This document shows positions 15,001-27,000 of a DNA stretch of 64,000 nucleotides, piece after piece (the stretch's first letter is position 1; each line of letters starts with the position of its first letter). The notes below the pieces were generated by a model that worked only from the letters and a program-made list of their open reading frames with translations, made no database searches and was not told the DNA's origin. The stretch is from Dipetalonema caudispina (lineage: Eukaryota > Nematoda > Chromadorea > Rhabditida > Onchocercidae): NCBI GenBank assembly GCA_013365325.1, contig JABVXV010000031.1, positions 186,001 to 250,000 on the forward strand, in the 5' to 3' direction. A program made the translations under genes and the position numbers.

Positions 15001-18000
15001 GATTATCTTGGAACGTGAACGATATTCATCCAATGATAATAAGTATTATCCGAGAGAAGAACGTACCGTTGACTACAATTATAAATATTTGAAGTAAGAA
15101 AATTTGATCCATTTTGCTTATTCAAGAATGATAGTGAAATTCAGAAATAAAGTGATGAAATGGAAATATGAAGGAATTGAACTTTTTCTTTCTGCATTTC
15201 AGTTATAAATTGTATTGAAAACTGAATTAATTAAGCTTCCTCTAAGTTTGTTATGCTTCACAGAAGTTTGGAAGAAGAAGAACGTCGTATTAAAAAAGAT
15301 CAGGAGGAACGACAACGTGAAGAGGAGGATCGCAGAAGACGAGCTGAGGAGGAACGACGGCTATGGGAAGTAAAGGAACGCGAATATTTAGAAAGGAAAC
15401 GACTTGAACGAGAGATGAAGGTATTCTTACTTTGATTTATCTTCAATAATTTCGAAAGTGAGTGAATTAAAATATCTGCCATAATGAAATCAAAACATTG
15501 AACTGTGAGCTCCATCAGATCATATTTTAGGGAATACAAAAACTAATATCATATACTTCATGGGCAAAATATTCAACATATATTTTTTAAAAATTTTATA
15601 ATAAATCAAATAGAATTTGTTTCATGTCTTTTGTACATATCGCTTAATCAACTATTTTTACCTAAAATAGATGAAACTTTCGCCTCTGTTTTTTTGTTTT
15701 TTTTTTTTGTATTTCTATTAAATCGTTTAAATTTCTAATACCACTGTCCTCCAACTTGCACATTTTTGCTATTATGCAGTTTTCGTCATATAATGCTAAA
15801 GGACATAATATAGAAAGATCAAAACCTCCTTTTACATTGCTAACATAAACATTTGATCATTGATTATAATAAAGGCCAATTGTTTTTAGCTATTATGTAC
15901 AAGGGGATTATCTTCATCGAAATAAATCGACAATGATTTCAAAATAATGAAGCTTTTTAAATCTTCTCTGATTTGGATATTTTTATTCAAACGTGGAGCA
16001 CTTGGTTTCTTTTTTTGATCCTACTCTCAAGTGAAATGACTTGTTGAAGCATCGAGAATTGGAAAGTGAACGTTTGGAACGTGAACGATTGGAGAAGCAA
16101 AGATTGGACAAAGAACGAGCAGCACGTGAAGATGTTGAATTACAACGTAGAGCGGAATGGGAACGAATTGAAAGAGCTCGAAGGGAGCATGAAGAACGTG
16201 AATTGCAAAGGTGGCGAGAGTTAGAAAGAAGTCGACTGGAACAGGAAAGGTTAGTACTTTTTGTTTATTCCGGAATAACATGAAATCCATTATGGACTAT
16301 GTGTAAATAACCACTGAAGTTTTTTTAAAAAGTTTTTGAAACTTCTAAGAGTAAACTAAAACTTTAGTCTCGAGGAAGAACGCCGTGAACGCGAACGTTT
16401 GGATCGTGAGCGTGCGGAGCGTGAACGTGAGCGTCTAGCACGTGAACAGGCCGAGAAAGAACGCCTGGAACGTGAGCGTTTGGAACGTGAGAGGATCGAA
16501 ACTGAGCGGTTGGAAATTGAACGAATTGAACGAATCAAACGTGAACGTCAAGAAAGGGAACGGCAGGAACGAGAAAAGGAAAAAGAAGAACAAGAACGGC
16601 TTGAGAGAGAACGTCAAGAGCAGGAACGTATTGCACGTGAAAAACAGGAACTCCTGAGGTTTTTATTTAAAATATTACGCAACTTTTCTTTTGCTTTTTG
16701 AAGTTCTTTTTAAGAATTTTAAAGTTCAAATCTATTGACCTTAATTTCATGGTTGATTTCTAATCAATAATTTAAATTCATTCGTTTTTTCAGAGTGGAA
16801 GAAGAACTATTGGAGATGCAAAGACGAGAAGCGCAAATTCGAGAAGCGGAACGAATTGAAGAGGAGAATCGTGAAGCACGTCGGAGAGAAGAAGAAAGAA
16901 GGTTGTAACTTAATTTGTTTGACCTTTCGCTTTTAACTCTATCGCTTCTCCCATGTTGAACCATTTTGATAACCTCTGCAATTTTTTCTTTGAAAGAGCA
17001 AATCTGATAAGGTTTCTTTTATTCTTTAAAAAATTAGACTTTCTTCAGATTAAATTTCTTAAAAGTTTGATTGAATTTTATAGGGAAGCTGAAATCATAG
17101 CTGAAATGCAGCGAAAAACAGAAGAACGAGAAATGCAGCGACGTCTTAGTGAACGTTTAGAAAAAGAACGTTTAGAGAATTTACGTCGTGAACAGGAGCG
17201 GCTAGATAAAGAGAAACAAGAAGCGGAAGTAAAGGAACTTCAACGTCAGGTGGATGAAACTTTTCAAATTCACATGGAATCAGAATTTAAATTTGAAAAA
17301 ATAATTGACAACATTGATATTTTGTTTTCATGATATATGCGTGAAACTTCATTTCAGTAAGGGAAATAGATTCTGAATGCATCCTTAAAACAAGGGATGA
17401 ATTATTGGTTAAGCCGCAAGTCCTCTGTAATTTTGAAAAGGGCAAAGTATGGACTTCGAAAAGGCGAAAAAAAGAGGAATGTGGTTCATTAAATCCCGGA
17501 AATATGTTATTTCAGGAAGAGGAGCGACGTGAGAAGGAATTGTTTGAGGCACAAAAACGTGCGGCGGAAAAACGTGAACGAGAGAGGAGGGAGGATGAGG
17601 AACAAGAACGTCAAAGACGGGAAGAAGAACGAATTGAAGCCGAGAAACGTGAACGTGAAAGACGTGAAGCGATGCAGCGGGAACATGAACGTCAATTAGA
17701 AGAAAAGATGGAACGAGAAAAATTAGCAGCTATCAGGAATGCTGCCCAAGAAAGGTATTAGTTGAGTTGTGTGATAGCCTTTACATGTCGAAGAATTACA
17801 GAAAATAGCCTGATAAATTTTGTGATTTCAAGAAAAATGTAAAGATAAATCCAAAAAGCATTCCGTGTTTAAGTGTATTAAGTTAACGGGGAAGCACAGA
17901 AGTTCCTAAACAACTGATACTATGCTACCTTTACTGTTAGCGGAATTCTTTCTTACAGACAAGCAGCGCGATTAGCTGAAATACAACGAGATGAACAAAT

Positions 18001-21000
18001 ACAGGCATTAGAACGTGAGGCTAATGAATTGAAGGAACGTGAACAGCAGGAGGCCGAGAGGCGGGAACGTGAACGGTTAGTTTCATCATTCATTAGTGAG
18101 ATTGCATATGAATCCATCGAATTGAACTCGTGGAATTGAGGTGAAAATTGAAATCCATGAAATCGAGATAAGTGGAAAAAGCAAAAAATTAATTAGCAAA
18201 GCATTAGCTGTTTGAAAAATTGAAATGCCAAGGACATTTCATGTCTCAATCTTAGTTATGTACCCTTTCATTTATGAGAGGAGAGAAATAAAGGATAAGA
18301 ACTTAATTCGTCAAATTTAAATTTTTGAACGAAGTTATTCCGTATGATCTATGTAATTTTTGTCGAATTTTAGATTAGAAGAGGATCGTCGCTTAAAAGA
18401 ATTGCTTGAGCAGGAAAAACGAAATGCAGAATTACGTGAACGAGAACGTCAGGAAGCACTGGAACGTGAAGCTCAACGTCGTCTTGAAGATCGTCGAAGT
18501 CGTGATAAGCTGGATCAGATAGCGCGTGAAATAGAAGAAAAAGAGAAGATGGAAATAGAGAAGCGACGTTTATTAGCACAGATAACAAGTCGTGACCGCC
18601 GCAAAGACATATTAACATCCCGAGAAACTTTGGAACAATTGACAAAGCCGCCGTATTATTCACGAGAAAATCTAGCAGCGATTCCATATGGTTCCCGAGA
18701 AAACTTAAGTACTGGCGGAAGTGAAGTAACGACGAAAGTGGAGCGACAAGTAATCGAACGTATTGATCGTACCGTCTGGTCTGACGATCCTAGGTATATT
18801 TTGTAAACAAACTATTGTATGAACTTCCTTGCTGCCTTCCCAAGAAAAGAAACTACCTATTTTCCAGAGAATAATGCAACCTAATGGTTTACTTGTGATA
18901 TTATTGAGTACAACAATAGACACGTTGAACTGTTTACGATTTTATGGCATTATTCTTCTAATTTTTGTCGAAAAATTTGTTGGTTGCCTTAAAAAAAAAG
19001 CTCTTCCGAGAACTTTTTAGTTGTTTATTCCTAGAACTTACTTTTTTATATGGGTTAGTCTTCCTCCAAGTTGGAATAGTTGCAAGTTACTTGGACTATT
19101 TTAATCTTCAGCTCATTTTGATTGATCAGGTTTATTCGATATAAACAATATTTTCTAGCTGGTTAAGATCAGATTTGCAATTTTGTAAGTGTGGAAGAAT
19201 GGGAGAAGGGAATAAGAAAAGGGAAAATGATATTTTAAGCCTCTATTAGCCTGAAATTGATTTAATTAAGTCAAAATTAATTGGTCTGATCTAATCAGCT
19301 TGAAGTGCTTTAGCAAGATTGCATTTCACTTGACAAAAATTTTTACCAAAACAATTTTGTGCCTAATTTTCAGCATTTCAATTTTTTAACATTTTCAGCT
19401 TTTTGTTCAATTAATGCTTTATTGACTGCATAATTACATATTTGGGACATCACATACTCACTTCGTACTTTTTTTACTTTTTCATTACAGCCGCATATTT
19501 ATGCGAATTTTTCTAAATTTTTCCTTTTTCGAGATTCATTATTTGACTTCTTTGCATATCTTTTGACTTTGATTTGAGGATGCAATAAATTGATAAATGT
19601 CCTTTAGGGTCGTGAGGTTACTTTTTGTTTTTTAACTTTTAAACCGCTATCGGAAACAACATTTTTTAGGTTAAAAAAAAAGACGAAATTTTGCCGCTAA
19701 AATCTGAACTATAATTTCCCTGAAAATACGAAAGTCTTTTTAATGTTTATACTAACACGACCATTATATTTTGCAACAAAAAGAACTGTTATGCTGTATT
19801 GTATGCTTTTCTGGTATTTTTAGTGGATAGCTGACACCGTGATGGTATAATATAATATAATGCTGCCTGCATGAATCAGCCAAAATTTAAAAGTAGTGTT
19901 TGATTTCACTTACTAACGAATAAAATTATATTTTATTTCGCTTTTGTGAATTTGCATCCATTGATTTCAAAATTTCAAATTATGGAATAAAGTCTTTGTT
20001 TTTTTCGCGAATAGTTGCCACGCGGTAGTGAAAATACCATCACGATATCAATTTCTGAAAACCAGAAAAAGCATGCAAGAAATTTGTCCGAAGTTGTGCA
20101 TCAGTGATAAAATATGACCTACAGCGTTAAGTTTCAAGTTAATGAAAAACAAAATGTCAAATGATAGAATGTTAATGTAGCTAAGACTACAAGAACTGAT
20201 GATATTGTCTGAAGGAGGGGCAAGAGATGATCCGTAACAGGCAACCAATTTAATCTTTCCAAGATTCATATATCCGGTTGTCATTTAGAAAGAATAATGA
20301 GTTGGGAGAAATCATTACTCATTGAATACTATTCATAGATGAATGATATCAAAAATCTTTTCGTGGAATTCTTATACATTAATGAATCATGCAGTGCAGT
20401 CTTCAGAATATTTTCATTTTGTTGAGATACTAATACATAGATAAGAATAATAATGGAAGTGAAAGTAATGGAGTGAAACAAGAGGAAAGATGAAAAGAAT
20501 AACTTAAGTGATGCGATGGAAAATTTTTGATATTAAGGATGCTGATGTGTGACTTCATTGTTGGAGAATTTTCAGTATCTGCAACTCGAGTTGCTGGAAT
20601 GTCGTGGGACACTTTGACATTTATTTGTGATGTGACAAACTTTCGAACATTGGCTTATTTATTTTTTCAGATTTTAATCAAAAGTTGCTGGAAATTTTTA
20701 GGTGCACACAAAATTGTCTATCGAATGGTTCCGATTCAAGCATATTGGCACGTGAACGTTTATATAATCGACGCTCCACTGACGATGATGATTTTAGTCG
20801 TTCATCAAGTCGACGTACAAGTCGATATCGATCGAAACTCGAGAAGGCGAGAAAAGAATTCCTTTCAAGTGATGCTAACAATGCGTCTGGTGAGTTCTTA
20901 TCTTTTAAACAACTTAAATTAAGGAGGTGATCAGTAATGCTATAATTATGTACGCTTCTTGAATAGATTATTTTCGATATGTTAGGAATAGAAAATAACA

Positions 21001-24000
21001 TAATGCTTCTTCAAATTTTAGTATTGACAGCACGTCGAGTATTCCATATAATGAAGTGGATAAGATATGCTTATCATATCTATCACGTTTTTAATATTAT
21101 CCAAGTTGAAATTAAATTTCCGATAATATGAATCTGAAGCGCAAATAAGTAAATAATCAATTAAATCCAAGTTATGTTTCCAGACGCAGTAAGTGAACGT
21201 TTTCGCCAAACATCGGATGATATATTGCGATCACGACCGGAATATCATGGACCATCGTTTCAAAAATCCCTAAAGAGTGAATCTAGTTCGAAACACGAAC
21301 TAAATCGGTTGCCATATAGTAGCATTGGTCCTAGTCCATATGATAAGGTATTTCTGTTGAATTTCTTTCTGTTATCGATAAGTTTTTCTTGGCCAGAAAT
21401 TTTTAGGATGAAGACAGACATCAAGGGCTGGTAAGGAGCAATGTAGAATCCGGTAGAAGTGTTTGAGAGAATCAAAAATCCGGATCAAAAAATAATTCGC
21501 AAATGAGGGATTTAAAAATTGACAGGAAATTTTGCAATAAGCTAATGCTTGAATGTTTTTGCTTTGCATCCGCTTTTTTTTAAAAATTCAGATCTGCTTC
21601 AGCCTTCTTCCTTTACTTTGTAAATGTGATAGCTATCTATCCATTAACATAAAAATTTCTTAAAAATTTCAGATTTAAAATTTGCTATAAGTTTTCTAAA
21701 ACGACTTTGAGGAGAAATAAACCGTTTGCTAAAAACTACTCCATGCTTAATCAGTTCTAAACTGCTAAGTTAATGGAAAAAAAAAAAACAAAACAAACAA
21801 ACCAATAGCAGGAATACAATCGTTTATTTGAACGAGCAGAGCGGTACTGGATGCCCTACAAGCAACGTACCTCACAACCGAATCTGTACAGTCGAACCCG
21901 AGGTTACTCGACATCATACCTGGAAACAAACCTCGATACTGGAATTGGTGACATTGTTTCAGCAAAGCGACAGGTTTCACATATGACGTATTTTCTCATC
22001 TTTTCATTGCTTTCTTTTCCAATACATTTCATGCTCCGTCGTTGCAATGATCTATTGGATAGATTGAAAGATGTGGTTATGTTATTTTGCCGACCTAAAT
22101 GCTTTTAACTGATCAGAGATTTACTTGGCATTTTTTGGTGAAATTACGACATAGATCTCCAGTTTGATATTATTGTAGACAATTTGTATCTGGTAACTTT
22201 CACCAGTACTTCATCTGGTGCTGTTTGCAAAGGCTTTACTTCAAGACAGACAGTGTCTAGGCCTAGATCACCGATGTTTATTTAGTGTAGGAAATTGTTA
22301 TTAAGTAACTTTTTTTTGTCAGCAGTTTTGTGTAGTATATCAACTTTTAATATAATATTTACTGATATTTATCTTCGCCTCATCAATTATATTTTTAATG
22401 GTACGTAATCAATATGCAGATATTGAGGTATAGTTGAAGTAGACAATGCTTCAAGGCATGGGTATCAAGCAAACCGACTTCTGGGCATAATATTCTTATT
22501 GACGAACAACTTCAAATAAAATGCTGCTAACTGCATGCAGAGTTTCCCTTTGTTTTGAAGTACATAAAATTTCTCCTGAAGAATTCAAGCCCAGGTCTTT
22601 TTTTCCTACACGAAAAGGTGAGCCGAGAAATTACAGCAGGACCAGAAAAATGTTTCTGATCTTTAAGACCTTTGCAACTTTCGGTAACGAAGATGCATGA
22701 AAATTAATCAGTAATCACTATTTTAATATCATGTGCCTTCTGAAGTATATATGAAGTGTGCGAAGCATTTTGGTTTTCGAGTAACCTAATTTTGATAGTC
22801 AATAATAGGTAAATCAGGAATATGAGACGAATTGAGTCATAATTATTCCTTTGCTGCGCTGCTTCAACAATTATGCTTCCTTTATGTATTTTTGATCAGT
22901 GTTTTCATATTGGAGCCGAATATTTAGTGAAATACTTAATTTTGAATTTGAACATTTTCAGGTATACTGAACTAATACATTTTTGAATTTGATATCTATT
23001 GTTCTATTTTTAGAAATATTACAGGTTGAAGAAACTAATTTGGATGATGTACACCGTTCTGGTTCAGTAATAGATTATAACCGATTTAGTCGACGTGATG
23101 CACCGCAGAACATCGTTACACACGTACGTTCGAAAAGTGCCGATTATTTGATGGATCGAAAGTATGTTCGTTTTGAGAAAAGATTTGCAAAAGCTTGACT
23201 GAAAAAGTTTTTACTTACTGATTATAAGACTAATATATAAAATCAATTCTCTTTGTCGTTGTTTTTTGGTAATGTGAATTGTTTATTGAAAATTTGAATT
23301 GCTATTGTTGATTAATGATTTGATGATAAAAAATGAATGAGTGATACATGTTAAAAGGGATATTAAGTTCTACTTTATAAATTAAGTTGAAAGAAAAACC
23401 AAAAGGAAGTTCTTTTAAGAATTTTCATTACTATTTTTGCTTATTCACAAATTATTTTTAGAATGCGTGAGGAATCGGCGCCACCGGAAAATGAACTTCA
23501 GAAATTCTGTGAAAAAACTCCAAATGTTTCTGAACACGAGTTACGGTTCCGAAAATCTACGGAAAAGTTACACGTACCAGATTGGTATCGCGAACGTCGT
23601 GTAGAACGTAGTAGTGGTCATGAGAGAAGAGCAATACCAGGTGGTACATCCTTTGGTCCTTCATCACTAGCATCTTACAATGGTATTCGAACAAAAACTC
23701 AATACGAAACGTCTGAATATCGATATACTACTCCATTCTGTTATGAACAAGGTCGATACAGTGCTCCACCTCAAGTAATTCCCATATCAGGATCATCATT
23801 GACAAGCGGTGCTGCTGCCGTGATACCATATGGCATGTTCGATAAATATAAGGATGAAATCGAAGAAATGCGCAGAAGTCGAACATCGTTGAATAAAATC
23901 GGCTCCAGTAGCGATAAACGAAAGGTTTGCATTGTGTAGTAAGAATCAGGCGGTACACTATTAATATCATTACTATCAGAACAAACGTTTTAATTTATCT

Positions 24001-27000
24001 CTGAAAGTGAAATTAAAGAGAGAAGTTGCAGTGTATACTCAAAGTCTAAAAGAGTAGAAATTCTTTCGTTGAGAACATCAGCGCTCAAGGATATATTATC
24101 AGGCCAGAGGTAGTATGAGCAACATATCTTTCTTTATGCTCGAAATGCTTTTAAATCATTGCGAAAAGCTTTTTGATTATGCGACCAATTTCGTTAAACG
24201 TCGCACTATGTAGTTGGAAGCCTGCTTACCAGAGTCTATCTTAGACTTTTTCCTTTTCGAAAGAAAATAATTCATTTCTCCAGCATGTTAATTTGTTATT
24301 TTAATGGGAATTTCCGTCGATTTTTACCTTTGCTTTTTCGGCGTTTTGAATTTACGCCTGCTCAGAATTACAGTTTTAGTTTTCTTCTTTTGTTATTTTC
24401 TTCTTTATGGTTTCGGATTCTTCATTTGCCTCTGTCAGAATCTTGAAATTAAAAGATTGCAATTAATTCATTCTTTTTGGTTGGTTTATAGACATCAGTG
24501 ACCTTTATTAAGTTGTGGGTTCCTCGTCTTGAAGTTCACCTACAATTGTTTGAAAATGAGTTGCACTAAATAACGGGAAGTTTTCTTGGAAGAATACTGG
24601 AGGGAAGATTTTTTATGCATATTTGTATTTGATGTATTATATAATTAAATCTAAGGAAATTCCTGAATTACTCGGTATCATAAAAATATTTCTACCACTA
24701 AGTTTGTTTGTTTTAAAATTTAAAAATTTTCTCCTTCCACATTTGCTGTGATTTCATTTCCGCTGCTTAATTGTGTTGCTCGCATTTTCTCAGCTTATAA
24801 ACTCTTCTCTCAAAAACTTTCATCCTAATATGCATTTTAATTTTCTTCCCCTTATCAGTGATGTATGAATTCATTCAATGATTGTGTTCTAGCACTGCCA
24901 ATATTTTTGATTTTACGAGTTACGTCTAATATCATTCGTTTCACTTTACCGGAGAAGTTTGGTCTTTCCGGAATAACTGGCTTATTTTATCGTTGGAAGT
25001 TTTTCGGAAAATGATTGCAAATTGGAGAGCTCCAGAATGATTAGGAGAACGAGCACAGTTCGTTCTCATTTTCTAATTTTCCTTATTGATATTTTATATC
25101 GATTTCATTTGGTTATTTCCGTAAATTTATCATTTAAATGAAGCACAATTCTATCCTTTACATTCCTATTGGTATTGCTTTAGCACAGTGCTGTTTTCAT
25201 TTTCTCCCGGCTAACGGTAGGTCGAAAGCGGAAAATGTGCTGAGGTATTGCATCGAATCATAATGTGTTTTATGGAAATCTTTTGCTTCTATAGCTGCAT
25301 TTTTTTTTGTTGTGAATCTAATTTTTCTGTTTGTTAAGAATAAAAGTTATTATTTGCCAAGGTGCTGTTTACTTGCTGCTTTCTTCTACCTTTCCTTGCA
25401 TGCTTATCGCACGGATTTGTTTCCTGATTTAAAAAAAAAAAAAAATAACTTTGACAAATATTGAATTTCGGGATGAAATAAAGACTTTAGAATGAATAAA
25501 TGGAAATACTCATTTTTGTAAGATAATAAATGACAATGACGGAATACCTACTGCTGATTGAAGTATTTCTTGCTTGTATGAATCTGCCGGAACAATTAAG
25601 CAGGTAGTGAATGTTCTTCTTGAATCGATTTTGTTTCGACCCTTTATCCCGCCTAGATATCAAGATCCGATGAACTTTTTGCTGCATTCAGAAAACGATA
25701 ATTCTCGCCTTTAGTTGTTATTTAAATGAGTTTAAATTTAAATAAAGCAAAGCACACTACCAACCATCTCAGAGGTTAACAAGATGGTTTTGTAGATCAT
25801 ACAATCGAAAAGCTTGTTGGGCAGTTACCAAGAAAGGAAAGTGGAGATTTTATTAAAAATGAATTTAAATGTCAAGTTCCGTCAACTTAGGTCCTCTTTT
25901 GAGTTTAACGAGAGCTTTTCGTTGCTTCGAATTTCTAAGAAATCAAATAATTAAATGGAATGGATGAGAGAAGACGAAAGTATATGCGTGAATTATTTTA
26001 CCTATCATTCCAATTAAATTAAACTAACTATTTAACGGAAAAATTTATATGAATCGAACTACAAAATCTTTTTTCGAACTTTTCTTCAGGAACAAGAAAG
26101 CAACTTCCTTTCCAACGAGCAAAATTCAACATGCCTGGTTCGTTTTGATCCAACTGAAGTCTCTGAATTAAGATACTAAAACTTTTCAAAGAAAAAAATA
26201 AAAGCATTTAGTTATTTTTTCAAAAATTTCTTGCGAATGGTCAATGAACAAATACAGATAAATACTGCGATATGCACTTTCCCTCAATACTGAACTACTT
26301 GAGATTAGTTTAGAGAACACTTCTTATCATCATGTTTATATTTCAATAAAATTATGCCACGATAGGTATCAATGAATGATGAGAAAGTATCATCAACAGG
26401 ACTTACTTCTTCTATTAAGCAATTACCCGGTTACACAGTAACTACAGTACCATCTAATTGGAATATACCAGGTGATCGGTAAGTTTCTTTTATGTTATTT
26501 CAGCATATTATTTACAGTTAATTGATTAATAAGGTTTAGTAATGAATTTAACTTCTAGACATTCTCGAGTGGTAGAAGTGGCAGATACATTTATTGGCTC
26601 GAACAAAACGTCTTCATCCCATAACGGTTAAAAATCTTTGTATAAAATCTCAAATATACTAATTCTGTGAAAGATTTCGTTCTATTCTAGCTGAAGAAAC
26701 CAATCACTAGTCGTTTTTTAGGTGATTGTATACTAAAGTTTTAAATCCAAACCATGCATTTTCATTAAAATTTTCAAAATTTCAAACTTTAGGCGCACAC
26801 TTAGAACGCTTTTATGGACGAGTCACGATCGAAGAAGTATTGGATTCCATTTTTCAACGTACAAAGCCATCATCATCAAGGCATGAAATAAGGTTATCCT
26901 AGCGAAATTTATTTACTTTTCATATTATTCTTGTTAAAATGAAAGAATTTCCGTTATTATAGAAAGTAGCAATCATGAATTAGGCTATGTATCACTTAGA

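Noticed and set aside
16027..17695. Minus-strand ORFs opposite the coiled-coil exons
   Set aside because: They are mirror frames of the Glu/Arg-rich codons, giving Ser/Arg- or Phe/Leu-rich nonsense.
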